Virus record (IMG/VR): IMGVR_UViG_3300020470_003428
Span: 1 to 64,000 of that record
Source: a virus
Direction: 5' to 3' (one strand)
Length of the DNA stretch: 64,000 nt
Shown piece by piece: positions 56,528-63,905 of the stretch. Made by a program: the position numbers and the translations under genes. The notes beneath the pieces are model-generated. The model was given only the letters and a program-made list of their open reading frames with translations. It had not been told where the DNA came from and made no database searches. Every line of letters begins with the position of its first letter. Within the stretch, counting starts at the first letter, position 1.

Positions 56528-56899
56528 TTAGTCCTTGTTTGGGTAGAAGTTGGGGTACTTCTTCTTGCTTATAACGTGATTGTTTATATTACGAGGCACA
56601 CCTCGCTTATCACGGTAGACGCAAATTTCACCATCGTAAAACTCAGCTAGAAATTGAGCTAGTTCTAGTGGTACGTTCCTCATTGCAAAGAGGAGTTTAA
56701 CTATAAGAGGGATAATTGGTCGAGAGGCTGCATTAATAAAACGAGCAAGAAGGTCAAGGATGTTCTTTGCCTTCCGATAGGTTTTCATTGCGAATTCGGA
56801 AAGTCTTGCCATAAGATTAACGCGGTTTGACTCATTTAGCTCTTCATAGTCAATGTCAAGGACTTCTCCAGGGACTTCGGTAGTCAGGATGGAGTTCAT
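56528..56899 (-). CDS. Hypothetical protein (123 aa)
   Basis: The ATG at 56899 lies four bases after motif copy 4. The product is helical (NLMARLSEFAMKTYRKAKNILDLLARFINAASRPIIPLIVKLLFAMR) with a hydrophobic middle and a basic C-terminus (RGVPRNINNHVISKKKYP). It might associate with a membrane. Function unknown. Confidence 0.6.
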   Translation of the reverse strand: MNSILTTEVPGEVLDIDYEELNESNRVNLMARLSEFAMKTYRKAKNILDLLARFINAASRPIIPLIVKLLFAMRNVPLELAQFLAEFYDGEICVYRDKRGVPRNINNHVISKKKYPNFYPNKD

Positions 56900-56903
56900 A
56901 AAA

Positions 56904-56921
56904 GTACTGATGAAAAGGTAC
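56904..56921 (-). promoter_or_regulatory. Conserved upstream motif, copy 4
   Basis: Minus strand GTACCTTTTCATCAGTAC, four bases from the ATG. Both GTAC arms are present, so it is a near-palindrome. Confidence 0.75.
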
Positions 56922-56927
56922 AAAAAA

Positions 56928-56953
56928 GCCCCACCTCAAGGGCAGGGCTGGGG
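56928..56953 (-). terminator. Terminator before motif copy 4
   Basis: A CCCCA/TGGGG stem with a 15-nt interior is followed by GCTTTTTTG on the minus strand, immediately before the motif. Confidence 0.6.
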
Positions 56954-56954
56954 T

Positions 56955-57137
56955 TTAAATGTGAGATTCATCAAGAGTGTCGTCAAAGAGCAGTTGGTCG
57001 GCTGCATAGCCTTCAACATCCGGAATCTCGTCAGGTTCATAAATGTTCTCTCCGACAGGGATGCCATCGGAGTTCTTTATGATCTTGTGAGGGTTGGCCT
57101 TCATAGGAAAGCCTTCGAAGCCACGTCGGTCACTCAT
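56955..57137 (-). CDS. Small acidic protein (60 aa)
   Basis: The acidic product begins MSDRRGFEGFPMKANPHKI and ends TLDESHI. It shares a junction with the upstream gene (one-base overlap) and has no motif copy of its own, so the two form one unit. Function unknown. Confidence 0.55.
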   Translation of the reverse strand: MSDRRGFEGFPMKANPHKIIKNSDGIPVGENIYEPDEIPDVEGYAADQLLFDDTLDESHI

Positions 57138-57436
57138 TAGTTATCCTCGTTGAGGTCTGAGTATTCTGACATAGCCTTCTCTTGTTTGGACTCGAGTTCA
57201 GCCTGACGCTTGGCATAATCAACAAGTTGCATCTTGCTTTGATCGTGAGACCATTTCAAGATGTCATATCTATGGTTGATCTTTTCAAGTAGAGTCTTGT
57301 GAATTCTCTCTAGGCCGGGCTTATTGAAGAGGTGCATAGCATCAAGAAGAGCTAGTGCCTCCTTAACAGTGATCCATCCTAGATCGATATCAAGATCTTC
57401 TACTTTGGGTTCAGGTTGATCGTACTTAGATAGCAT
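57137..57436 (-). CDS. Helical protein (99 aa)
   Basis: The ATG follows motif copy 5 by three bases. The product is helical and charged (KEALALLDAMHLFNKPGLERIHKTLLEKINHR), ending acidic. Function unknown; likely an early host-takeover protein by position. Confidence 0.6.
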   Translation of the reverse strand: MLSKYDQPEPKVEDLDIDLGWITVKEALALLDAMHLFNKPGLERIHKTLLEKINHRYDILKWSHDQSKMQLVDYAKRQAELESKQEKAMSEYSDLNEDN

Positions 57437-57439
57437 GTC

Positions 57440-57457
57440 GTACTGATGAAAAGGTAC
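57440..57457 (-). promoter_or_regulatory. Conserved upstream motif, copy 5
   Basis: Minus strand GTACCTTTTCATCAGTAC, three bases before the ATG at 57436. Confidence 0.75.
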
Positions 57458-57462
57458 AAAAA

Positions 57463-57496
57463 AGCCCCATCCAGCATGTGAAAGCTAGACAGGGCT
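57463..57496 (-). terminator. Terminator before motif copy 5
   Basis: AGCCCTGTCTAGC and TGCTGGATGGGGCT pair nearly along their whole length, followed by TTTTTTG. Confidence 0.75.
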
Positions 57497-57502
57497 GTTG
57501 GG

Positions 57503-58087
57503 TTAGAAGTCAGCGATAGCAGTATTCTCTTTAGGAGCGCTAGTCAAGACATCGAAGGCAAAAACCTTCTTGCTTGGGTTGTAGCGCAGAGTCTTCTCTT
57601 TCTGACCAGTAGGTTGACCATTGTCATCCAAGATGTCTCTTAGTTCAATGTCTTCCTTCTTTGAGTACCATTCCCAGTAGAGTCTTACAACTGCATATTC
57701 AGTCGTGTCAACCAATTCCATGATTTGGTCTCCTACTGGGTTTGGCTCTGCCTCTGTGCCATTGTTCCAGAAGTCAAACCAGGTTTCCCTGACTTTAACT
57801 TTCTGGTACTTGCCGTCACCCATGAAGATGTCGACTGACTCTCTTACAGGAGCAACAAAGAGGTTAGGAGAGATAACTGTGCCATCTTTCCTAGTACCAG
57901 GTTTTGCATAATTGATCAGACCAACCGTAGTAAAGTCTGCCCTCTGCTTACGGATCTCTAGCTTAGAAAGGGTTGGAGACTGAGCAGCTAATAGCTCCTC
58001 ATATTTATCAGCAACCTCATTCTTTGTGCCAGATGCAATCCTTTGCTTAGGAGTCATTTCTGCAAAAGTGGTAGAAGCGTTAGCCAT
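57503..58087 (-). CDS. Hypothetical protein (194 aa), possible ssDNA/structural
   Basis: The ATG at 58087 gives 194 residues. It has a beta-rich central part (VISPNLFVAPVRESVDIFMGDGKYQKVKVRETWFDFW). The last part includes KKVFAFDVLTSAP. It lies 17 bases from motif copy 6. No family recognised; it is the largest of the early array proteins. Confidence 0.65.
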   Translation of the reverse strand: MANASTTFAEMTPKQRIASGTKNEVADKYEELLAAQSPTLSKLEIRKQRADFTTVGLINYAKPGTRKDGTVISPNLFVAPVRESVDIFMGDGKYQKVKVRETWFDFWNNGTEAEPNPVGDQIMELVDTTEYAVVRLYWEWYSKKEDIELRDILDDNGQPTGQKEKTLRYNPSKKVFAFDVLTSAPKENTAIADF

Positions 58088-58104
58088 AGTACGCAGCACT
58101 AAAA

Positions 58105-58122
58105 GTACTGATGAAAAGGTAC
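58105..58122 (-). promoter_or_regulatory. Conserved upstream motif, copy 6
   Basis: Minus strand GTACCTTTTCATCAGTAC, 17 bases before the ATG at 58087. Confidence 0.75.
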
Positions 58123-58128
58123 AAAAAA

Positions 58129-58157
58129 GCCCCCACTCAGAGAAGTTGAGCAGGGGC
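58129..58157 (-). terminator. Terminator before motif copy 6
   Basis: GCCCCTGCTCA and TGAGTGGGGGC form an 11-bp stem followed by TTTTTTG. Confidence 0.8.
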
Positions 58158-58163
58158 GTTGGG

Positions 58164-58340
58164 TTAGTCAGTCCAAAAATCGAAGCTACTATCCCAGCCT
58201 TCAGCTGAAATATGTCTATAGGCATCGATACGAGCGTGGGCTCTTTGGGCTGACCCGTCTTCTAAGAATGAAAGCAACGCTGCACGTATAGAATCTTGTG
58301 CGGTGGCAGGCCGACCTTCATATAAAAAACTAGAAGCCAT
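58164..58340 (-). CDS. Small protein (58 aa)
   Basis: The frame starts at ATG 58340, after motif copy 7, and ends just before the next terminator. The product is MASSFLYEGRPATAQDSIRA, a helical stretch, and SFDFWTD. It fits the one-gene-per-cassette layout. Function unknown. Confidence 0.6.
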   Translation of the reverse strand: MASSFLYEGRPATAQDSIRAALLSFLEDGSAQRAHARIDAYRHISAEGWDSSFDFWTD

Positions 58341-58362
58341 GGTGGTGAGCAGTACCTAAAAC

Positions 58363-58380
58363 GTACTGATGAAAATGGAC
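58363..58380 (-). promoter_or_regulatory. Conserved upstream motif, copy 7
   Basis: Minus strand GTCCATTTTCATCAGTAC, about 22 bases before the ATG at 58340. Confidence 0.75.
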
Positions 58381-58385
58381 AAAAA

Positions 58386-58416
58386 ACCCCCACTCATACA
58401 AAAAATGAGCAGGGGT
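58386..58416 (-). terminator. Terminator before motif copy 7
   Basis: ACCCCTGCTCAT and ATGAGTGGGGGT pair over 12 bp and are followed by TTTTTTG. Confidence 0.8.
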
Positions 58417-58422
58417 GTGGGG

Positions 58423-58575
58423 CTAGGCATCATATTCCTCTACGACCTTCTTGATATGTTCAAATTCTCTTTCGATGATCTCTAACTCTGCAGGAGTGAA
58501 TAGAGAATGCATCTCTTCTTTGAACTGAAGGTTGGACTTAGCAATTTCCAAGGAATTAGGCTGACCGTTAAACAT
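58423..58575 (-). CDS. Small acidic helical protein (50 aa)
   Basis: The frame starts three bases after motif copy 8. The product is helical and Glu-rich (SLEIAKSNLQFKEEMHSLFT; LEIIEREFEHIKKVVEEYD). Function unknown. Confidence 0.6.
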   Translation of the reverse strand: MFNGQPNSLEIAKSNLQFKEEMHSLFTPAELEIIEREFEHIKKVVEEYDA

Positions 58576-58578
58576 AAC

Positions 58579-58596
58579 GTACTGATGAAAGGGAAC
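58579..58596 (-). promoter_or_regulatory. Conserved upstream motif, copy 8
   Basis: Minus strand GTTCCCTTTCATCAGTAC, three bases before the ATG at 58575. Confidence 0.75.
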
Positions 58597-58601
58597 GAAA
58601 A

Positions 58602-58632
58602 ACCCCCACTCAGAGAGAAACTGAGCAGGGGT
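58602..58632 (-). terminator. Terminator before motif copy 8
   Basis: ACCCCTGCTCAG and CTGAGTGGGGGT pair over 12 bp, followed by TTTTTCG. Confidence 0.8.
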
Positions 58633-58638
58633 GTTGGG

Positions 58639-58899
58639 TTAGAAAGGGAGATCGTCGTACTGACTTGAGTCTCCTACCTTCGCAGGTAAGGACTCATTCT
58701 CGATTCTTATCAGATTGTCAATAACTGTGTCTTTGATCCTGATCAACTGTTTCTGCGTTAGAACTTGGCTGTGGCCATGCTCAAGCAAATCCATGATCGT
58801 CTCAAAGCGAGACAGGCCGACCTCAGTCCTAGAAGGAGGCTGGGGAGTGGCTTTGAAATCTGCGTAAGGAGAGGAGATTTGTGGCGCTTGTGTCGTCAT
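58639..58899 (-). CDS. Small protein (86 aa)
   Basis: The ATG at 58899 lies seven bases after motif copy 9. The product has a helical region (SRFETIMDLLEHGHSQVLTQKQLIRIKDTVIDNL) and an acidic C-terminus (SSQYDDLPF) resembling an SSB-type tail. Function unknown. Confidence 0.6.
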   Translation of the reverse strand: MTTQAPQISSPYADFKATPQPPSRTEVGLSRFETIMDLLEHGHSQVLTQKQLIRIKDTVIDNLIRIENESLPAKVGDSSQYDDLPF

Positions 58900-58906
58900 C
58901 GTAAAA

Positions 58907-58924
58907 GTACTGATGAAAAGGGAC
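58907..58924 (-). promoter_or_regulatory. Conserved upstream motif, copy 9
   Basis: Minus strand GTCCCTTTTCATCAGTAC, seven bases before the ATG at 58899. Confidence 0.75.
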
Positions 58925-58930
58925 AAAAAT

Positions 58931-58954
58931 ACCCCCACTCAAGCAGAGCAGGGG
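58931..58954 (-). terminator. Terminator before motif copy 9
   Basis: CCCCTGCTC and GAGTGGGGG form a short stem with a small loop, followed by TATTTTTG. Confidence 0.75.
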
Positions 58955-58961
58955 CAAAACT

Positions 58962-59339
58962 TTAATGCCAAACTAAGCCTTCTTTACATATTTCTAGAAT
59001 CTCAAGGGATCTATCATATGTCAGATCGGCGTTGGCAGAGAGGAGGAGCCTGAGACAGAGCTCGGGATCTTTGGTGGATCCGATGGACTCATCCTCAGGA
59101 ATGAGACTGAGATCAAACTTACCCCATCCGTAAGACAGGAAGTCACGATATTTAGCAATAGGACCACCCTCGACAGCGACATGAAATGCTAAATCAACTT
59201 CGTCGATCTCCATTTTCTCGTAAGCGCAGTCCAAGGCATTCATAAGGATCTGGTAGTAATCGGCAATCCCAGAACGGACGCCGGCTAACTTCTCAAGATC
59301 ACTATCTGAACACTTAGCAGGATAAAGACGCGTACCCAT
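58962..59339 (-). CDS. Hypothetical protein (125 aa)
   Basis: The product starts MGTRLYPAKCSDSDLEKLAGVRSG and includes a WGKFDLSLIPEDES region. It is acidic. It lies three bases after motif copy 10. Function unknown. Confidence 0.6.
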   Translation of the reverse strand: MGTRLYPAKCSDSDLEKLAGVRSGIADYYQILMNALDCAYEKMEIDEVDLAFHVAVEGGPIAKYRDFLSYGWGKFDLSLIPEDESIGSTKDPELCLRLLLSANADLTYDRSLEILEICKEGLVWH

Positions 59340-59342
59340 AAT

Positions 59343-59360
59343 GTACCGATGAAAAGGAAC
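59343..59360 (-). promoter_or_regulatory. Conserved upstream motif, copy 10
   Basis: Minus strand GTTCCTTTTCATCGGTAC (a CGGTAC variant), three bases before the ATG. Confidence 0.75.
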
Positions 59361-59366
59361 AAAAAA

Positions 59367-59386
59367 ACCCCACCTAGCGGCGGGGT
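59367..59386 (-). terminator. Terminator before motif copy 10
   Basis: ACCCC/GGGGT stem with an inner GC pairing and TAGC loop, followed by TTTTTTTG on the minus strand. Confidence 0.7.
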
Positions 59387-59408
59387 AGCGCGCAGTAGTA
59401 CGGAACTA

Positions 59409-59564
59409 CTACATGAATACAGGAGCTAAAGGATTGAAGAATCTAGTGACAGACTGACCAACCCAGTACCAACGGATGACAGTGCCTAGGGCTATGCAGA
59501 TGGCGAGATACCAGCCGGTATGCTCCATTGCAAAGTCAACAACGTCATGGAATAAGCGATTCAT
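59409..59564 (-). CDS. Small membrane protein (51 aa)
   Basis: The ATG at 59564 follows motif copy 11 by five bases. The product has one likely membrane helix (TGWYLAICIALGTVIRWYW, about 16-34). It may target the host envelope early in infection; role unknown. Confidence 0.6.
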   Translation of the reverse strand: MNRLFHDVVDFAMEHTGWYLAICIALGTVIRWYWVGQSVTRFFNPLAPVFM

Positions 59565-59569
59565 GGAAT

Positions 59570-59587
59570 GTACTGATGAAAGGGTAC
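59570..59587 (-). promoter_or_regulatory. Conserved upstream motif, copy 11
   Basis: Minus strand GTACCCTTTCATCAGTAC, five bases before the ATG at 59564. Confidence 0.75.
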
Positions 59588-59592
59588 AAAAA

Positions 59593-59622
59593 ACCCCCAC
59601 TTCATAGAAACGAAGCAGGGGA
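59593..59622 (-). terminator. Terminator before motif copy 11
   Basis: CCCCTGCTTC and GAAGTGGGGG form a stem followed by TTTTTTG. Confidence 0.8.
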
Positions 59623-59629
59623 TTTAAGG

Positions 59630-59833
59630 TTATGACCACTGTCTAACGACTTGTGGATTACCTTGACCGAAGGCTGTCCTCCACTGCTGAAGCTGGTGGA
59701 AAGCATCCTTTGGGCCAAGATCAGGGACTAACTTGCCTAACCGTCTGCACTTAGCACTCATGATCACACCATGCCTGGAGATGATGGCGAGCTTATTACC
59801 TTGTGCAAAATCGTAGCGAGTTTCAGTAAACAT
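59630..59833 (-). CDS. Hypothetical protein (67 aa)
   Basis: The product starts MFTETRYDFAQGNKLAIISRHGVIMSAKC, a beta-like region, and has LGPKDAFHQLQQWRTAFGQG at the C-terminus. It is the first gene of the minus-strand array, next to the divergent junction, and lies six bases after motif copy 12. Function unknown. Confidence 0.6.
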   Translation of the reverse strand: MFTETRYDFAQGNKLAIISRHGVIMSAKCRRLGKLVPDLGPKDAFHQLQQWRTAFGQGNPQVVRQWS

Positions 59834-59839
59834 GAAAAT

Positions 59840-59857
59840 GTACCGATGAAAAGTGAC
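59840..59857 (-). promoter_or_regulatory. Conserved upstream motif, copy 12
   Basis: Minus strand GTCACTTTTCATCGGTAC, six bases before the ATG. It is the outermost copy, at the edge of the junction region. Confidence 0.7.
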
Positions 59858-59946
59858 ACTAACATCGGATTAACATAGTTTTGACATACGTCTACGCTTG
59901 GTAGCCATCAAAGGAACAATAGCTACAAGCGAATGTTATGTGAGAA

Positions 59947-59963
59947 GAATTGCGTAGCAATTC
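59947..59963. repeat. Perfect GTA-triloop hairpin
   Basis: GAATTGC-GTA-GCAATTC, 7-bp stem with a GNA-type loop. This loop class forms very stable single-strand DNA hairpins. Confidence 0.7.
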
Positions 59964-60010
59964 GAACACAAACATGAGCGACAATAAGGATAGCGAATAG
60001 CGAATATTAC

Positions 60011-60038
60011 TGTGATGAATCACGAAGTGATTTACACA
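60011..60038. repeat. GAA-triloop hairpin in a longer cruciform
   Basis: AATCAC-GAA-GTGATT (60018-60032) is perfect; outer TGTG/CACA pairs extend it around an ATG/TTA interior loop. Confidence 0.65.
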
Positions 60039-60274
60039 TAATATGAGCGTAATGAGCGTTCAAAGGTTCCCCAGTGATGCGTAAACGCAGCAGCTATGTA
60101 GGGTTGTCAAGGGATTTGGCGCACTCGCAAGCGCAAGAGGGAGGCGTGGGATAAACGCGCTATGCATGCGCATATACGCTGGATAACTGTTGCTAACGCA
60201 GAAGACAAAGGGGAACAGGTGAACGCACAAGAGTTGACAAAGGAACGCGTCCCTCAAGCGAGCGATTGATGCGC

Positions 60275-60291
60275 TAATTAGGAACTAATTA
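60275..60291. repeat. Perfect GAA-triloop hairpin
   Basis: TAATTAG-GAA-CTAATTA, 7-bp stem, third hairpin of the same loop class in the junction. Confidence 0.7.
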
Positions 60292-60610
60292 CGCACAATT
60301 GCGAGCGCTAATTAACACACACTTAACAGAAACGTTGCGTCGCTTAACATCAGAGCAACATCGGTGCGCTAGAATCGCCCCTTATTTTTTTGTTTACGCG
60401 GTATCGCAACTTGCAGTGGGTGTTTGATGTATAGCGCGGAGAGCAAAAAATTAGCAATTTCTCCCGCGAGGCTATATAGGGAATAACATCGCTTCATAGT
60501 GAAAATTCGCGACGTCAAATTCTGTGAAATTTTTTGTTCCCTATTTCCCGCGAGGCGCTTACCGGCGAAACCCTAGTAATCAGAGCCGATAGACTTGTAA
60601 TACGTGGAAT

Positions 60611-63550
60611 GTGTATCTGAGTCGAATGAACGCTTGGGAACGGTTAATTAATCTGGATCAAAGCAAGATGCAAGATCCAAAAAATACTTATTTCGGTCAA
60701 AAATATCCCGGGACGACGAACGAAAAAAAGAAAACTATTTTTAATGCCTTGCAAAACGCGGCAGGCTCTTTACCTCAATCGTTATTTCCGCCGATAACCA
60801 TAAATAAACCTGTTGATAATTACCAAATTCCAACTGTTTCTAATACTCAATACTCTCCTGCTAAAAAAATAGCTGCAATCGCCACGAGTCCCGGCGAAAT
60901 GAGGCCTACTGCAAAAGTTGCTTTACCTGTAGGCAAGATTGTTGTCCCAGAAATGCAGCGAATTACGCAAAAGAACGCTACAAACCTGAAAGCAACAGGA
61001 CGTCTTCGCTTAACGACGCCTGCTAAAGGTGATTCTTGGGATTTATCTGGTTTTGATACGTTAAATAAGCAATATGGCAAACGAAATTACGCTGTTACTC
61101 CTATTGGACTAGCTCAGCAACAACAAACTACTAAATGGCCGGCACCACTTTCTAGTAGAAGGGGCGACAGGACAGTACCAGGAGTAAATCTTGCAATTAA
61201 TAAACAAAAAACATTACAAAACAGCGAGCAAAAAGGCAACGAATTAGGAACAACAGAGAGTAGATTCGGTCGCAAAGTTGTACCGCAGTTTGAAAACTAT
61301 GAATATAAAGGTGCTGTTACTGATTCCAGGAAAAAACCTCAAACTTCTTGGTTTAAAAGGAGCAAAGATGATGCCACACCTGGTCGTTGGGACGGCAATC
61401 AGTATATAAAAGCTGTTGAAGATACTGTAGAGCGTAAGGTCTTAACTTCTCCTGCCGGTTCTATCAGCAGTCGGCGAAGTAGAAGTGGTATGCCTGCTCA
61501 AGGACCAACATCATTAAATCCAGAAGCGAGAAAAATTCTAGAAGAATATAGAACTGGAATGCAATATGAAACAGATGTCAGACCAGAAACCAAGGAACAA
61601 TTAAGAGGTGGAGTAAAAGCCGTTAATCCTGCAACTGGAGGAGATTGGACTCAAAACCCAGTTAAAGGCAGAAGAATTCCATATCCATTCGAAAATAACC
61701 CTAATTACGGCAAAGAGGTTGGCGGAACTAACTATGAAGTTGGTGTTGACATGCTTTATAAGACCGGTGATCAAACATATGATGTTCGTCGTGTATACGG
61801 TACGGATGCTGCAGGAGTAAGAACCAAAGATCCTGACGCTCGCTTCTTCAACGAGCAACAAGAGGATAAGCGATTGGGAACAGCCGCAACAGAAGCAATG
61901 GATGCGACTAAAACGCCTCTTATTAGCGGTAAGACTCTTGGGGAGATGAAAGAACAAGGCTTAGCAAGATTGGCAACTCCGGCTGACATGACAGCTACAG
62001 GTCCTAGTGGAAGACTGAAATACGAAAATAAGAGAGGTAAATTGAATATCGGTGGGGTAAGAACTGACTTAAAAGGATTCCTAAGAGGCGCAAAAGATCC
62101 CGATACAGGTAATTATTCTAAAATCCCTGTTTATCTATATCGCGGGGAAAACGAGAAAGATCCTGCAAAAAGACTATATAGACAAGGAGTACCTACTAAT
62201 AGAGATCTAGACGAAATGAGGAGGATATTGGCTGATCCTCGTAGAGAAACTAGCGTCAATCAATTAATAACAAATGCGTCAAGAGAAAGAGGTAAACCAG
62301 TGGAAAGAGGGTTTACTCCTTTCTTGAACAGAGAAGATGTGTATGACAAGGTCGGAGGAATTAGAAAGGGTTATGAAAATCCTATAAAATTCCCTCTTCC
62401 TCCTAAAGGACCACAAAATCCATACGGTGTAACAGAAGCTCAGTTAACGAGAGATTACAGCGAAGCTATAAGGATTCTTCAGACACAACATAGAGCAGAC
62501 AATAAATTCCCGATGACTAGCCAACATTCTTTGGCTGAAAGTTATAGACGTGTTCTTGCAAGTGCTGCAGCAAGTGGCGCAATGGTTGGTGCTCCTAGTC
62601 AGGCGGTTTCAGATTACATGAGATCTTCTAACCTCCAAAGAGTTGTAGAAGCCGGAGGCCGACAGTTAAGACATGCAATGATCCAAGCGAAAGCTCAAGG
62701 TCGGGTATTTAATACAGAGCAATTAATAGCAGCGTCCAACGCTATTGGATCAAGGATAGGAGTGAGTGGTAACGCTATTATCAACGCTGCGACTGCAAAT
62801 GTTGCTATGGGTCCGAACAGAGAAGTCAATCTGTTCCAAGAGCCTTATGGTTACGATCCACTTTTACCGAAGAATCAGCAAGGGCCAACTCCATTCACTA
62901 ATAAGAAACAATTAAGAGACAGAGAAGCTTTAGCGGCCTTACTTTCTCGCGATCAAAATTTATTAGATGATGAAGAAATAGCGTTAAGAGATTCTATTGT
63001 TAGCAAGGTAAGAAATAAGCCTTTAGATGAATCTGAAATTTATGCATTAAGTTACGAAGACAGAGGAACCAGTGAAGATGGGGTAAAAGGGTACAGAGTG
63101 ATAGACGATGATGAATACAGGAAAGCAATCGCTGCAAGTCCTGACCTATATCTAGATGTTGATAATATTGCGAGACGTGCTCCTCAAGCGCCTGTTACTC
63201 AGGATAATTTCCTTAGAACTTCCGTTGGTGGTCCAACAGTCTTGACTACTGGTGACGTCCCTGCTCAAGCCGCCGCACTACGAGCTCGGTACAACGCTGA
63301 TCCTCGCGTAGCTCTTGGACAAGAAGCTCATAATGATTCCCGGGTCTTGCAAGCTGGTGTAGATGGTGCTTCACTAAATGCACCTGCTAAACAAACAGCC
63401 CCTGTTCCTTACATGGATTACAGAAACGTCGCTGCTGCTTTAGGTGCTGGCAACGAAGGAAATATATCTGATGAAGCTTTCCTAAGACAGCGGAGAGCCG
63501 AAGCTATTATCGCCCAAAGAATTGCTGCCAGAAATAGAATGAGAGTATGA
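60611..63550 (+). CDS. Large hypothetical protein (979 aa), possible internal virion protein
   Basis: The frame opens with GTG at 60611 (an ATG at 60626 is also possible). The product is hydrophilic and basic, with many Arg, Gly, Pro and Asn, no signal peptide and no obvious membrane segment. It leads a plus-strand operon that leaves the window, consistent with the start of the late genes. No domain is recognised; an internal or ejected virion protein is possible by size and composition. Confidence 0.7.
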   Translation: MYLSRMNAWERLINLDQSKMQDPKNTYFGQKYPGTTNEKKKTIFNALQNAAGSLPQSLFPPITINKPVDNYQIPTVSNTQYSPAKKIAAIATSPGEMRPTAKVALPVGKIVVPEMQRITQKNATNLKATGRLRLTTPAKGDSWDLSGFDTLNKQYGKRNYAVTPIGLAQQQQTTKWPAPLSSRRGDRTVPGVNLAINKQKTLQNSEQKGNELGTTESRFGRKVVPQFENYEYKGAVTDSRKKPQTSWFKRSKDDATPGRWDGNQYIKAVEDTVERKVLTSPAGSISSRRSRSGMPAQGPTSLNPEARKILEEYRTGMQYETDVRPETKEQLRGGVKAVNPATGGDWTQNPVKGRRIPYPFENNPNYGKEVGGTNYEVGVDMLYKTGDQTYDVRRVYGTDAAGVRTKDPDARFFNEQQEDKRLGTAATEAMDATKTPLISGKTLGEMKEQGLARLATPADMTATGPSGRLKYENKRGKLNIGGVRTDLKGFLRGAKDPDTGNYSKIPVYLYRGENEKDPAKRLYRQGVPTNRDLDEMRRILADPRRETSVNQLITNASRERGKPVERGFTPFLNREDVYDKVGGIRKGYENPIKFPLPPKGPQNPYGVTEAQLTRDYSEAIRILQTQHRADNKFPMTSQHSLAESYRRVLASAAASGAMVGAPSQAVSDYMRSSNLQRVVEAGGRQLRHAMIQAKAQGRVFNTEQLIAASNAIGSRIGVSGNAIINAATANVAMGPNREVNLFQEPYGYDPLLPKNQQGPTPFTNKKQLRDREALAALLSRDQNLLDDEEIALRDSIVSKVRNKPLDESEIYALSYEDRGTSEDGVKGYRVIDDDEYRKAIAASPDLYLDVDNIARRAPQAPVTQDNFLRTSVGGPTVLTTGDVPAQAAALRARYNADPRVALGQEAHNDSRVLQAGVDGASLNAPAKQTAPVPYMDYRNVAAALGAGNEGNISDEAFLRQRRAEAIIAQRIAARNRMRV

Positions 63551-63762
63551 AAGAGTATTTAGTTGCCATCACTCCTGAAGACATGAGGAGGCATACTGAA
63601 CAAGGTTATGCACTGTTGGGAGCTATTACAAATGAAAAGGGTTTTGACCCAGTTGCTGTAGTAATGTTATCGACATTGATCTTTAATACTCATACATGGA
63701 TCTTCCACGCATTTGTACTGAAGAACGGAACCGTGCATGGTATAGAATTAAGAGATGAATAA
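63547..63762 (+). CDS. Small hypothetical protein with hydrophobic core (71 aa)
   Basis: The ATG overlaps the previous stop (ATGA). The product has a hydrophobic middle (VAVVMLSTLIFNTHTWIFHAFVL) that could be a membrane segment or a buried strand. Function unknown. Confidence 0.65.
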   Translation: MKEYLVAITPEDMRRHTEQGYALLGAITNEKGFDPVAVVMLSTLIFNTHTWIFHAFVLKNGTVHGIELRDE

Positions 63763-63859
63763 ATCTTGCGACACCAAAAAAGGTAGTTGTGGTTGCGACA
63801 AATGCAATCATGAGGAAGCCAAAGAAAGGGCTATGACTTACCGAAGAAATAAATCTTAA
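63755..63859 (+). CDS. Small Cys-rich protein (34 aa)
   Basis: The ATG overlaps the previous gene end. CDTKKGSCGCDKCNH holds four Cys and a His, a possible zinc site. The tail is basic (YRRNKS). Function unknown. Confidence 0.45.
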   Translation: MNKSCDTKKGSCGCDKCNHEEAKERAMTYRRNKS

Positions 63860-63905
63860 GTTTCTAGAATAGTTAATATAGATAATGAAAGGTATCCAGT
63901 AAGAC

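Larger units (their letters stand above)
59834..60610. other. 777-bp non-coding junction with hairpins; origin/control region candidate
   Basis: The region lies between the leftward array and the rightward 979-residue gene and contains no convincing gene. It is richer in CpG (many GCGC, CGCG) than its surroundings. It holds several inverted repeats, a direct repeat CCCGCGAGGC at 60463-60472 and 60547-60556, and paired TAGGGAATAAC / GTTCCCTA arms. A divergent early/late control region or a replication origin fits. Confidence 0.6.

Noticed and set aside
56904-56921. Plus-strand CUGAUGA..GAAA resemblance to a hammerhead ribozyme in the repeated motif
   Set aside because: There is no stem II between the two core boxes and no cleavage site, and the genes read the opposite strand.
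60060-60257. Minus-strand frame in the 60-kb junction
   Set aside because: Short, no ribosome site, composed of CpG-rich inverted repeats; the region has no other coding evidence.
60590-60610. TTGTAATACG near the right-hand junction resembling the start of a T7 promoter
   Set aside because: Only seven bases match the T7 consensus; the rest of the 23-bp promoter is missing.
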